A DNA stretch of 64,000 bases from Diploptera punctata (GCA_030220185.1 JASPKZ010009885.1:45662-109661), one strand, 5' to 3'; positions 9,126 to 20,200 are shown, counted from the stretch's first letter. Translations and numbers: made by a program. Notes: generated by a model from the sequence alone, not told the origin.

Positions 9126-9860
9126 ACCATCAGGGTAGGGCATTGGCCTGTTCCGCTTCAGGATAGAAATTGGTCCCTCCATCGCTTCTTAGGATGTCCT
9201 GGGTCTCTTCACCCTGTGGGTCTGTAGTTAAATAGCTTCAGAGGTAGTCTATTGTTTGGCATTCTAAGGAGATGTTCACGCCAGTTATGTTGGTATACTT
9301 CGATGCTTTCAGTTATTGCTGGTGTGTTGAGTGCTTTGAGGATATCTTCATTACGCATGTGGTCATAAAGTGTATAAACAGCTAAAGGTCTCAATAACTT
9401 CATTTCTGCAGCTACTATCCTATTTAATTTGCCTGCAGTAAGAGTCCAGGTTTCAGAGTCATAAAGTAGAGTTGGAAGAGATATTGTTTATAAAGTTTTA
9501 GAATTGTATCTGGGCATACTTTTCGGAGAAAAGTGTTTTTATTATTCCTATGTTTTTGGAATTTGATCAGTTTTATGTCTATGTCTTTACATATGTCGTA
9601 GGAAAGGTTACACCCAAGATAAGTAAAGTTATTAACTTGTTCTATTTATTATATTGTTGTTAATAACAATTTCAGTTCGATTCGGTATTTTTCCTTGAAA
9701 TGCCATAGTTTTTGTCTTACCGAAATTTGTAAATTATAATCTTGGGTTATATTTGGCAATCTATGTACTGCTCTCTGTAGGTGATATTCAGAAATAGCCA
9801 ATATTACTTCATCATCATACATTAATGTGTTGAGGGGTCGGCTATCAATCATAAGTTCAG
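9115..9860 (-). mobile_element. LINE-E C-terminal half
   Basis: The minus strand includes the fragment LYDHMRNEDILKAL...YQHNWREHLLRMPNNRLPLK and ends RPTG, a LINE C-terminal block. It is followed by GCGGAACAGGCCAATGCCCT and an ATG/TTG-rich tail. Further upstream (about 9800) ALMYDDEV-type residues suggest a degraded RT YxDD box. Several frame breaks are present. Confidence 0.75.
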
Positions 9861-10395
9861 CTTTCTACATTTCGCGGTTCCAACGTAAAGAACTATACTG
9901 TAATATTACATATTACAAACCACGTGCGGGAAGTAAAAACCATTGCCCCCTATGTATACTACGTACAATGTATATATAAAAATATGTCGAAAAGGTAGTG
10001 TTAATATACATTATATGAAACAAATCGCTGCATTTTAAATTAACTGAACTTTATTTGAAACAATATAAAACAATAAATACGCACTTGCCGCCATTTTATC
10101 ACTGATTGGTATCACGGTCTCCTGTAGTTTCAACTAATAAACATTTCCCACACTGTTAACTTCAGTCAGTTGTTTATAATAAACGCAAATATTTCCAACA
10201 AAGATGTTATTATTTTACTATTATTTATTATTTTGAAAACGCCATCGCGCAAAAAAAGTAATGTAGAACGCACATTTGTGAAGTGTTTTACAGAATCTCG
10301 GAAATTAAAGATCTCGCTAACGCTCGGTTTTAAACATTTTCCTCGCTTCTGTAAAAACCACTTCCCAACCTCGCATCGTAATACCATGTCCACAC
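9850..10395 (+). repeat. Dispersed repeat DR3, copy 2
   Basis: Longer version of 4640-5140 in the same orientation. It ends with CCAACCTCGCATCGTAAT, whose counterpart at 5108 sits after a deletion of about 100 bp. Long frames exist on both strands at 10166-10465, but neither is recognisable. Confidence 0.7.
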
Positions 10396-10399
10396 ACAT

Positions 10400-10746
10400 A
10401 GTATCATACTTTAAACTAGTACTACGTCGCTTTGGATAATCGTATCTAAATGAAATAGGTGACAATCAAAAGAGAAACTCGACATTTTTTTGCTATACCT
10501 CATAAACATTGAACGTGGCCCTCACGAGTGACGCTGCAGACATCTAAATATCGAACAACGAACCCATATCGACCACAAAAAACATGATTAAATTTAGTTT
10601 AGTTTCTGTATTGTTGTCAATTATTCTCCATTGTTGACATTGTTAACATGCACAAAACGTTTTGAGTTTCTCTTTTGATTGTCTCCAATTTCATTTAGAT
10701 ACGATTATCCAAAGCGACGTAGTAGTAGATTAAAGTATGATACTAT
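10400..10746. mobile_element. Foldback/MITE with ~85-bp arms
   Basis: 10400-10485 (TAGTATCATACTTTAAACTA...CAATCAAAAGAGAAACTC) is inverted at 10659-10746 (GAGTTTCTCTTTTGATTG...AAAGTATGATACTA). About 170 bp lie between. It sits immediately after DR3. No ORF. Confidence 0.85.
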
Positions 10747-11195
10747 ATTTGTAGACACGGTGCACTATTATTATAGGAGTGTGATTTATTGATTTGTTGT
10801 ATGATTTCTAGCATTGTTGTTATAAAAATAAAATCTTGTATACTTCTTGTGTCACATGTATTATTAATAAAATTCCCTTCTGTTTCACCTCTAGCCCACA
10901 CATGTGTGTATTCAATATTCATAAACATGAACGTGTTTCTTCATCGTTCCACGTAACTCCTTCTCCATGATTAGTTTACCAAGCGTTCTTATTTTTGTTG
11001 GGATCGATCGTATTTTAAGAAAATTGTCGCGCCATGACTTTGACAGGATACGTGAATGTCCCTATATTGTAATATATGTATCAAGTTTTATGCTAATGTT
11101 GATTACTTACAGAATAAAACGTTATATTAATTAATCATTATGTTGGCTAATCTGATAAGATTCAAACGGGCTTTATAAAACACATTTTTTTGTAT
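10747..11195. other. Unassigned stretch
   Basis: A 61-codon minus-strand frame (IEYTHVWARGETEGNF...) shows no recognised family. Nothing else is seen. Confidence 0.35.
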
Positions 11196-11199
11196 TATT

Positions 11200-11740
11200 C
11201 GGACTGGGTGGGCAGATTGTCCTTGAGCAGATCTATTACGCTATTCCAATAGGCTATATTATGGGTGTTACGTAAGTTGTAGGTCATCTTTCGGGTCCGG
11301 CACAACAGTTCTACTCTCATGACCCATACCGCCATTATTGGGTTGGGCCCGTGGCCGCGAGGAGGGACTACAACCCTCCCCATTGCCCCATTCTGCCCTT
11401 TATCATTAATCAGACTCGGAGTCATGATCCAACAGCCTCGTGGGCTCCTCGCTGGATCCCCGCAGTTATATATTTTCAACACATTGGCGCCAACCAAACT
11501 GTTTATCCTAACATGAGATGTGGTGAAGGGTGATATGAAATGAATGGGAGGTAGGGATAATGGAGAGTGTTGGTGGGATGAAATTCGGGAAATGGGAGAA
11601 CTCCGTGAAAACCCGGAAAAATCCCATTATCGCCCACCAATAATACCCCTAATGAAACAGCCACGATTCGAACCTGATATTATTCCAGTCGGGGCAACCG
11701 TGCGCACAAGTCACGCGTATATCGATATGACTTTTTAAAT
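11200..11740 (-). mobile_element. SINE-L (tRNA-related)
   Basis: The minus strand has a CAGGTTCGAATCGTGGCTG B-box region near 11665-11690. A CCGGGTTTTCACGGAGTTC segment and a CATCCCACC...TCTCCATTATCCC segment follow. This internal segment resembles one unit of the minisatellite at 16560-17495. How far the element extends to the left is uncertain. Confidence 0.55.
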
Positions 11741-11798
11741 TATAGACAAGAATGAATTTGAGCTTTCATAGGAATAATCACTATGAGCTTTAATGTAT

Positions 11799-12027
11799 GA
11801 TTAAATTAAAATGCTCTCCTCATATCCAGTCTTCTAAGTAGGTCGCGATTTCAAAGCCTTGGCGGCTGGCTTCATCTTCAGTACTTCCTCGTCGACTGGT
11901 TCTTCTGATCGACATAACATCAGTCGACAAGAAAGTACTGAAGATGAAGCCGCCAAGGCTTTGAAATCGCGATTTACTTAGAAGATTGGATATGAGGAGA
12001 GGTATGAAGTATTTTAATTTAATCATA
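11799..12027. mobile_element. Foldback element, ~100-bp arms
   Basis: The arm TGATTAAATTAAAATGCTCT...GGTCGCGATTTCAAAGCC is mirrored to 12027, with a spacer of about 30 bp around 11905. The match is nearly perfect apart from a few substitutions and a CTGGCTT/AGCCGCC difference. No coding region. Confidence 0.9.
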
Positions 12028-12225
12028 AGAATGAATTTATTCACACAGCAATTGTCAGCTTGTGAGCGTTAATGTTAGATGCCAATGTTGAGTAGATGTA
12101 CTGTAATCCTTTACCAATAATTATTTTATTCTTTTCTCAATTAAGTATCAAACATGTTTTTACAATTGCGTAACAGCCCAGTGTTGGGCCTCAGTTTCTT
12201 CTTAGGTCGGAGTTGCTTGACCAAG

Positions 12226-12475
12226 TTAATTTACTTACACTTATGTCACTACAGTTGCCATGAATGGTATGAGGTCAACATACGGACCTAATGATACATC
12301 TAATAGGCAACTATAGTATTACTAGGAAGAAGATCGGTCATTTTGCTTAGAGGCCTCTTTATTCAGGCTTAAGGTTATTTTACGAGCCTGAAAATCTTCA
12401 GGTTCAGGGCCCACGACTTACAGCCCCTTGAATTTTTTCCATAAAAAATCGATCCCGACCGAGTTCGAACCTTAA
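12226..12475 (-). mobile_element. SINE-C, decayed
   Basis: The reverse complement keeps the SINE-C order: GTTCGAAC B-box region, CAGGCTCGTAAAATAACC, a TGAATAAAGAGGCCTCTAAG block, then the CTAGTAATAC end. The full copy is at 33809-34213. Confidence 0.65.
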
Positions 12476-12479
12476 AAAG

Positions 12480-12780
12480 AAAAAAAGAAAAAGAAACAGT
12501 AGTGAAGGCAAGTTTAATGGTAGCTACGACAGTCCAATGGAAAGCTAAAGAAAAAAGTGAAAATAATACGTTAAATCCTTAACAAGTGGTTATAGGCCTA
12601 CTATAAGTAAAGGACACAGAAATCTACATTTTTTTCCTTACGTTGAGTGTGAACTAATTATATTGTTTTGATTGGTTTACATAAACAGCGGCAAGAGAAT
12701 ACAGTCTGATAATGAGAGATTCATCACTGCATTCAGTCTCTAAACTCATATGAATACTAGAATCAAATTGTAATATAGGC
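12480..12780. other. Unassigned stretch
   Basis: No feature beyond two TAGGCCTA palindromes (12593, 12776). Confidence 0.4.
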
Positions 12781-12786
12781 CTAGTG

Positions 12787-12985
12787 TCCATCGTTGTGGC
12801 GTAGTCGGTAGAGTCCCTATCTTCCACTCCGGCGACCCGTGTTTGATTCCTGGCGGGGTAAAGGGTTTTTAAATCTCAACCTTGGGACTGGGTGTGTGTG
12901 TGTGAGTGTGTCGTGTCCTAAGTTGTATCCATTGGGTTTAATTCCTCTAATATATACCTAGTTATTATTTCAAAATTTACCTCAA
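12787..12985 (+). mobile_element. SINE-F (tRNA-related)
   Basis: TGGCGTAGTCGGTAGAG (A box) and GTTTGATTCCTGG (B box) are followed by a body with a TGTG run and GTCGTGTCCTAAGTTG. Single copy in this window. Confidence 0.6.
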
Positions 12986-12989
12986 ATGC

Positions 12990-14225
12990 TAACTCGACTA
13001 CAAGTTGATACTGAACGTCGTATGTTGATTCGTACGTTTACAGCTGCCCTTTCGTAGGGTATTTTTTATGTCGGATATCCTTGTGATACCTATACACCAT
13101 AACAATCTAGCCTGGAACGCATATAAGCGTTCAATTCTGCTCCCTCTAATGGTAAACAATTTAAAACATGGTTATGTAAGAGTGATGTGCGATGCTTCCT
13201 TTTCAGTAAAATCTTGGGTATCGGGCAGTAAGAAAACATATGCAAAGACAAAAATACAAACTTCGTGTTGCGCCAAGCTCCAGGAGCGAGAAGATTGAAG
13301 GCTGTTGATTCGCTAACTCGAATTCGAATTTCGGTGAGGTATTTTTTTTTTAATCTCAAGCTCTCTAAGATGGCATGCATGATTTATATTTACTAAATTA
13401 GGCACCAACTAGTTAATTTTATTCCATAAGAAAAATATTGTACTGTTGTTTCATGCGGATATTAGGTCTAGAGGCGCCTTAAGTTTTTCGAAAAGAATAC
13501 CGAATTTAAACTTCTCTTGGTCATCATCCCTTAAATATACAAACTACAAAACATAGGCACACATATACATTCCGTAGATGAAGTGAATGCAAGTGCGGGA
13601 TGAGGTACGAGGGGTGAAATCCAATCGTCACAGTATCGAACAAGACTACAAATACAGGGAGAGTCATATGTCACGCATCAGAGTGGTTTATTTTAGGTAT
13701 TTTATGCTGAGGATTATTCATCGTACTCGGAACTAGCACCCCGATTAGATACTTAAAAGTTTAGTTACGGTAGTGTATTTCATAATGAAGTAAAATTCTA
13801 TGTAATATATCCCTCGCAGTCGCTTTCTTCTGAGCTGTGGACTGTATTAATACAGGATATATCATAATACAAAAAGCATACATTGAAAACAAACCACAAT
13901 CACCATTACTCTGCCCTCTCCCGTATGTAGAACCGTGACAAACAAAAGTGTAGCATCAAAATTAACTATAACTTGTAAAGAAATATCGTATTTTGCAAAT
14001 TCATCACAATTTTGAGGAACATGAAAAATGAATCTGGCTGGCTCATTGTTGTTAAGATATTCATTTTGAAAAATTCCTATCAGAGTGCGATGAAATTAAC
14101 CCTTGCCATTTGAATTTGTTAAGTTTGTGGCGCGCGCTAGATTTACCAAGATTTTAACCATCACTTTGCACAAAATAGTTGATAAAATGGAAATATTATA
14201 ACCTGTTGTTAAAATGTTAGTATAT
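12990..14225. other. Unassigned 1.2-kb stretch
   Basis: Overlapping frames on both strands near 13068-13380 are incidental as far as I can tell. No repeat recognised. Confidence 0.4.
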
Positions 14226-14228
14226 TCT

Positions 14229-15065
14229 TCTTCTTTTCCTTCTTCTTTCACATCACGGGCTAAACAAATTGCCTGTTCCGCCTCACAGCTCTTCTGTCCA
14301 TCTTTTCACTGGCCTTCCTATATTGCGCGAAACCTCTTGGCTTGTAGTTAAATGCTGCTTTTGGTAATCTTGTTACATTCATTCTTTCTACATGTCTAAA
14401 CCATTTATCTCTAAATTCTTTGATTTTATCATTCAATGAATTTATATATAAGTCTGTTCTTAGATCTTCATTCTTTATCCGATCCAATATTGTACAGACT
14501 TTTGTTCTTCTGAGGAAATTCATTTCTACGCTTTGTATTCTACTTTGTAATTTTTTGGTCATTACCCAAGTTTCACTCCCATAAAGTAATGCAGGAACTG
14601 CCAATGTTTTATAAAACTTCAATCTAGTATCTCTTCTTGTTTTGTTCTTTTAATGTTCATTTGAAATTTCGACAGTTTCATATGTATGTCTCTTTCGGTT
14701 TTTGTGTTTATAGTAAAATTACAACCCAAATAATTAAAATTTGTTACTTGTTCTAGATGTTTGTTTTCTATTATAATTTTTGATCTTATATATTAATTTC
14801 CCCAAAATGTCATATTTTTGTTTTTTTTTTATATTTTAATATTATATTCTTGGCATAAACGATTTAATTGGTGTATAGAGTACTGCAAATTATTTCCATT
14901 TTCGTGAATAATAACCATATCATCAGCATACATTAAAATGTTTAATATTTTAAAACGGTCCATTCTTATACCTATATTAACATTTCTCTTCCAATTTTGG
15001 ATGATGTCATTAATTTATAAATTAAAAAGAGTAGATGATAAGCTACACCCTCTATTTATTAAAAT
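14229..15065 (-). pseudogene. LINE-C reverse transcriptase, C-terminal half
   Basis: This is a 5'-truncated non-LTR retrotransposon whose protein would copy its RNA at a nicked target. On the minus strand ILMYADDMVIIHENGN (about 14905-14945) carries the catalytic YADD box. An open 120-codon C-terminal segment (14260-14622) follows with YGSETWVMTKK, FLRRTK, RIKNEDLR and KWFRHVERMNVTRLPK motifs. The 3' end is a weakened hairpin (CAGGCAATTTGTTT) and a GAA tail. Frame breaks between the YADD box and the last segment make it non-functional. There is no RNase H, which fits RTE-like LINEs; the clade call is inference. Confidence 0.85.
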
Positions 15066-16480
15066 AGTTTTGGTCTTTGATAGTTAGCATACTTTTAGCA
15101 AGCAATATTTTAGCCTACTTTTAACATCTAATGATGAAACCCGACCCTTAATCTAACTAAACTAACTAATGTAATCTACATAACCTAACCTAACTCAATT
15201 GGCTATCATTATTATCATTGTATTATCATGCAGGCAAATATGATGCTAACCAGGTTGCCAATTTAGCCACTTTGTGGTTAGATCTGGCCATTTTGAAAAC
15301 ATATCTAGCTACAAATTTGTGAAAAAGCTGCTAATAGCTTTTCTAGGCATTAGCCACTTCTAGCCATTTTTATTTTTATTTAATCACCTTATATAAATTT
15401 TGTAATAATAACGGATGGAGATTTAATATTTTACCAATACAAATAAAATTAAGAAAAATAGGGACATCCCCTGATTATATTATTAATCAAACGATATATT
15501 CTTACAAAACAGCCTTAAATATATAGGCTAATTTTAAATTACATACGAGGGGGGATTCATGCCACCACTTAGTGAGAGTAAGATATATATAAAAAAGAAT
15601 ATATCGCATTGGAATAGAGTTTCTGGTAAGAAGAGAATACAAATATAATTTAGATAAACTTAAAGAAAAATAAATTACAGAAACCGTTTTAAAATTCAGA
15701 ATTACAGAATATTTCGTTGTAAAAACAGATGTTTTCTTAAAATATACTTTATATTCATAATTTAGTCACTAGATTAAAATTGCAGCAATTCTAATAGGAT
15801 AAATGAAAAATATTGATAAATACTTCAGATGAATGGATTAGTAAGTAGGCCTACATTCTCTAAGTTTCAAAATACAACTTTGTCAACGGATAAAACTTAT
15901 ATTTTAGTAATTTCTAGTCATTTTAGGAGCCAGTTTTAGCCACTTTTTCTCATTAGGTATTAGCAACCCTGATGCAACAGTCACTTCTTCTGAGTTGCAA
16001 ATTCAAACTCTCAACCTGGCACACAATGCTCGGATCGTAGAAAAATGTCTTGGCTTACCCTGCCATTAAAAATTATACTTAACCTGCGAAGAAGAAGAAA
16101 GAGAAGAAATGATCTCTCTCATGTTGATACTAAAGAAAATCAGTGCAAAAATAGTTAATGCAGCCTCGATTGTGTTTATATCACAGAGCTGTGTTTAAAA
16201 CAAAATGTTTGATTTGTATTATAACAGATCTTGACCTCAATATTCTGCTCCACATTTTAAATTTATTTATTTAAACAACTCAAGTCGTTAGCGACGCAAT
16301 TCATACCTGACTTTGAAAGAGAGATAAAATTTCGTTCAAATCGCTCTTAATCCAGGTTTGACGTTCTTTTACGTCATGTAGGAAGGTCTCTTTAACGACA
16401 CGTTTTAACAAATCAGGTCAATAGTGTCGCAGTTAACAGTATGTTATTTAAACAGGTGATAATATTTATATTAATCGCGT
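15066..16480. other. Unassigned 1.4-kb AT-rich stretch
   Basis: 15250-15370 and 15900-15975 both hold AGCCA/CTAGCCAC-rich text (GCCACTTCTAGCCATTTTTA; TTTTAGCCACTTTTTCTCAT), perhaps two ends of one old insertion. Otherwise nothing is recognised. Confidence 0.35.
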
Positions 16481-16482
16481 CC

Positions 16483-16555
16483 CACGGTGTAATGTCAGGT
16501 CGAGGGATGAAGTGAGATGAATTCCCTATTATTGATGGTCTGTGATATACAATCA
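16483..16555 (-). repeat. SINE-L 3' flank of minisatellite
   Basis: Shares GTGTAATGTCAGGTCGAG, ATTATTGATGGTCTGTGATA with 57083-57155, marking it as part of a dispersed element and not unique DNA. Confidence 0.6.
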
Positions 16556-16559
16556 CAGG

Positions 16560-17495
16560 GCAGACAAAATGAAATGGGGGCATGAGTATGGAAAACGGCA
16601 GAATGAAGTTTTTGACTTGGGAAAACATGAAGGGACATAGGTATGGAGAAATGGCTAGGAATGGAGAAATGCTAGAATGAAATTGTGGCAGGAGAAAACG
16701 AGAGGCGACATGAGTATGAGAAATGGTGGAATGGTGTTTCTGATAGAGGAAAACGGAACGGGACACGAGTATGGAGAAATTATGGAATGAAGATTTTGGC
16801 AGGAGAAAAGGGGTGGGAACATGAGCATGGAGAAATGGTAGAATTATGTTTTTAGCAGGGGAAAACGGAACGGGATATGAGTATAAAGAAATGCTAAAAT
16901 TAGGTTTTTAGCACGGGAAAAAACGGGACGGGCCATAAGCATGGAGAAATGGTAGAATTAAGTTATTGGTAGGGGAAAAGAGGAGGAAACTTGAGTATGG
17001 AGAAATGTTAGAATTAACTTTTTGACAGGAGAAAACGGGACGGACCATGGATATGGAGAAATGGTAGAGTGAACTTTTTGATAGTTGAAAACGGGACGGA
17101 ACATGAGTATAGAGAAATACTAGAATGAAGTTTTTTAGGGGAAAACGGGACGAAACCTTAAGTATGGAGAAATGGTAGGGGAAAACGGGATAGGTCATGA
17201 ATGTGGAGAAATGTTAGAATTTTTTTGGCAAGAGAAACCGGAGGACATGAGTATGGAGAAATGCTATAATTAAGTTTTTAGTAAGGGAAAACGGGATAGG
17301 ACATTAGTATGAAGAAATGGAAGAATAGAGTTTTTGACAAGGGAAAACGGGACGAACATAAGAACGAATAAATGTTAGAATACATTTTTTGGGGTGTAGA
17401 AATGGTAGAATTAAAGTTCGGCAAGATAATAAAAAACGGGAGGGGACCTGACTGTGGAGAAATTGTGGGATGAAGTTTTTGGTAGGGGATAACGG
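16560..17495. repeat. 56-bp minisatellite, ~15 units
   Basis: Units start GGGAAAACGGGACGGGACAT, then contain GAGTATGGAGAAATGG, TAGAATGAAGTTTTT and a GGCA spacer. Start points such as 16749, 16805, 16861, 17031 and 17087 are 54-58 bp apart. Divergence among units is moderate and a few units are shortened (17141, 17181). The long minus-strand frames here (for example 16413-16766, 17278-17657) are translations of the repeat, not genes. Confidence 0.95.
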
Positions 17496-17645
17496 TAAAA
17501 ACCTCGAGAAAAACCTGACGTGGCTCCGATTCGTCCACCACGAACCATGGTGTGACGTATCCAGAGTTGTCTCTGCCAGGAATATATTGTGAGAAAACAA
17601 GCAACTCATAATATGTACAGATAGTGGACATGACGTGGGAGGCTC
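17496..17645 (-). repeat. SINE-L 5'-side flank of minisatellite
   Basis: CGGTAAAAACCTCGAGAAAA and CTCCGATTCGTCCACCACG correspond in order to CCGTGAAAACCCGGAAAAAT and CCACGATTCGAACC of the SINE-L at 11600-11690. Confidence 0.55.
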
Positions 17646-17844
17646 AGTTAATTGCACGACATGATTTGCATATGTATGTAGAGCGAATTAAAAAGCAATT
17701 AACATTGGTCCTCGCAGGGCTTTATCAAACTCAAGGCTATACTGTATTTCAAGACTTACTGCGGCCCTAGTAATAACTTCAGCAGCCCAGAGATATGTCA
17801 TTTTCTCCTGACAAAGTTGAATTGTGGTACGACAAAATGTAAAA

Positions 17845-18235
17845 TTTCGTCAGGCAGAAACTGCGTGAACTAAGCGAATTCCTCACCAAGTCGAATTTAT
17901 GGTCCGATTTCGCTATTACGAATATTTATATGCAAATAATAAAGTGTTATGTATAGAGTTTCGTTGCAAGAGAACATCCTTGGCGGCCGCTAAAGAGATG
18001 TTAAAGTTTTGGTTTTCAGATAAATGCCCACTTCTAATGGTTGAATTTAGCTGATTTTTTATAATGCCTTTCTCGTTTTATTTCAATTACATATAGGCCT
18101 ACTGAGTTTCATTTCGAAAAATCGAAAATTACGGCCGCTAGAACTATATTTTTAAATTTTTTGATTCGAATTAATCTCAGCTCTTAATGGTCCGATTTTG
18201 CTGGTTAACTAATTTAACCTTAATTAATAGTATAG
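17845..18235 (+). repeat. Dispersed repeat DR1 with internal duplication
   Basis: GGCGGCCGCTAAAG...CCACTTCTAATGGTTGAATT (17990-18046) is repeated as CGGCCGCTAGAAC...CTCTTAATGGTCCGATTTT (18132-18194), so this copy contains two units of about 130-150 bp. It runs directly into SINE-A. Confidence 0.65.
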
Positions 18236-18237
18236 TA

Positions 18238-18580
18238 GTCCACCGCTGTGATCTCGAGGTAGCGTGCTGCATTGTCACGCAGAGGGCCCGGGTTCGATCC
18301 ACGGTCGGGGCAATTTTTCTGGGAGAGGTTTTTATCGGGGTTTTCCTCACCTGAAAGACAAATGTCAGAAAACCTTTAAGGCCCAAACGGTCCCCAAAAT
18401 CATATGGCCATCATCATCATCATCATCCTTATCATTATCATCATCATCCTTCACAGGTGTGGAAAGCAACGGGAAGCTACCACACTTACAATTCCCTACT
18501 AAAGCTGCAAGCATAGCATGGAAATGCTATAATTGCAGTGATGGACCTGCCCTCGGGCAGAATTACTATGGATGGAATAA
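18238..18580 (+). mobile_element. SINE-A, full length
   Basis: All landmarks are present: CCACCGCTGTGATCTCGAGG head, GGGTTCGATCCACGG B box, ATC-rich middle, CATAGCATGGAAATGCTAT hairpin, CTGCCCTCGGGCAG hairpin and ATGGATGGAA tail. Confidence 0.92.
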
Positions 18581-18582
18581 TA

Positions 18583-18712
18583 TAGTTAGAATTTAACATT
18601 TCACCTCATAATTGTAGATTTTTCGAAGACATGTTTCAATACTTCTGCGTATCATAACATGTCTTCGAGAAATCTATAATTATGAGGTGAGATGTTAAAT
18701 TCTAACTCGATT
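18583..18712. repeat. Near-perfect palindrome, ~55-bp arms
   Basis: TTAGAATTTAACATTTCACC...CGAAGACATGTT is inverted at AACATGTCTTCGAG...GGTGAGATGTTAAATTCTAA, with a loop of about 20 nt. It starts directly at the end of the SINE-A tail. Confidence 0.9.
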
Positions 18713-18786
18713 ATTATTAATTAAAATTATAACAGTAGATGGCGTAACATCATAAATAGTGTAGAGTTCTTTGTGTATTAAACTCC

Positions 18787-19124
18787 TGGCGCGACAGGCT
18801 TAGAAGGCCCTTAGCCTACCAGCCTACTCCTGGCCTCACATCCACATGTGCCAATCACAGAGGTAGATGATGATCAGCTAGTGTAAGGGTGACATTTATT
18901 CAGAATGTCGAGTCCCCCAGCCGTTATAGCTGATTTTCTCAACCTGGAGCCGCTATTTATTTTAGCTACCCAAATGCCTCACGATGCTGGGTGGGCACCG
19001 GTCCCATACTGGCCGAAATACCATGAGAAAATTTCTTCCGCCATGGAGACTCGAACCAGCGCAAGTCCCGTAGCTCTGCACCAAGGCTTTCTGCCTTAAT
19101 TACTCGGCTTCGGCGCGGGACAAC
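18787..19124 (-). mobile_element. SINE-D, full length
   Basis: Landmarks on the plus strand: GCGCGACAGGCTTAGAAGGC, GTTATAGCTGATTTTCTCAA, GATGCTGGGTGGGCACCGGT, GAGACTCGAACCAGCGCAAG (B box reversed) and CTCGGCTTCGGCGCGG (A box reversed). Confidence 0.85.
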
Positions 19125-19691
19125 TTTATGTATTTTATATGTCAATATTGTAACCTATTTTATATTTTGATATTGTTCGACTGGAGACAAACCTCTGTAC
19201 TGGGGAGGATTCTCATTAATAATAATAAAATGAATTAAAATAAATCTCATAGTGTCACTTGCTTCAAATAATAATGATAACTGGACCTGACTTTTCTAAT
19301 CGATTGCTGTACGATGAGTTTGTTTCCAAAAAAAATTGGGGCTAGTTAGAAACGATAACATGCACACACTTAAACATACGAGGGTGATTCGGAAAGTAAG
19401 TTCTGATCTCCTTCATCACGCGAATGAGTGACGGTTGTATTACCATATTTATTCCACAGTATAGCAGGGTTTTCTAGGTGCCCAGCATAAATTGTGTGAT
19501 TGCATTCGCCGTTTTCTCTCATTAAAACAGGTGTTTAAAATGTCTCAAACAGTTGAAGCTACCGCCAAGTGTGAGGTATTGGTTTTGGAAAAAACAATTG
19601 CAGCACCAGCAATTCATCGTGAGATTACTGCAGTGTTGTAAGGGGACATTATAATGAGTGGTGGTGTTGTTCGACATTGGTGACGTAAATT

Positions 19692-19870
19692 TCAAGTTCT
19701 CCACTCGTCTCTATCCATCCACTCCATGTCCTCCAGTCCTCTTGTTCTCATTCTAGTTCTTATTTCTTGCATCAACGAGTTTCGATGTCTTCCTTCCCTT
19801 CTTCTTCCAGATGGACACCATTCCATCCTGAATTTTATTTTTACTGAAGTTATTCTGACTTCCTGTCTTT
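19692..19870 (-). mobile_element. LINE-F fragment inside mariner
   Basis: CTCCACTCGTCTCTATCCAT, CACTCCATGTCCTCCAGTCC and TTCTTCCAGATGGACACCAT match 40960-41060 and 41660-41740. It is the C-terminal end of a LINE on the minus strand. Confidence 0.75.
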
Positions 19871-19884
19871 TTTTATAGCTTTAA

Positions 19885-20200
19885 GGTCAGTTTAAATTGA
19901 ATGTATTAGGGCCCTTGATGAAGAACGAATTGGATCGGATAAGGAATGAAGATATAAGAACAGAGTTAAATATATATCCATTGGATAAGAAAATCAGAGA
20001 ATATAGAGAGAAATGGTTTACACATGTGGAAAGAATGGATATATTAAGATTACCAAGATTAGTATTCAACTACAAGCCAAGAGGTTCAAGGAATGTAGGA
20101 AGGCCAGTGAAAAGATGGACAGAACAACTGTGAGGCGGAACAGGCAATTTGCCTAGCCCGTGAAGTGAAGAAGAAGAAGAAGATGATGAAGAACGAAGTG
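19885..20200 (+). mobile_element. LINE-C C-terminal end with GAA tail
   Basis: It encodes a continuous C-terminal segment: LDRIRNEDIRTELNIYPL, KWFTHVERMDILRLPRLVF, NYKPRGSRNVGRPVKRWTEQL (broken here as two pieces, LVF then NYKPRGS). The stop at 20131 is followed by GGAACAGGCAATTTGCCTAG, CCCGTGAAGTGAAG and GAA repeats. It lies within the mariner relic next to LINE-F. Confidence 0.88.

Noticed and set aside
10166..10465. Two opposed frames of 89 and 99 codons
   Set aside because: They lie within DR3, overlap each other fully on opposite strands, and the other DR3 copy does not preserve either frame.
16560..17495. CRISPR-like array of regular repeats
   Set aside because: There are no unique spacers; the whole 56-bp unit repeats. 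The setting is eukaryotic.
16413..17657. Long minus-strand frames rich in Ser, Phe and Pro
   Set aside because: They are translations of the 56-bp minisatellite; the repeated peptide follows the DNA period and has no start or domain.
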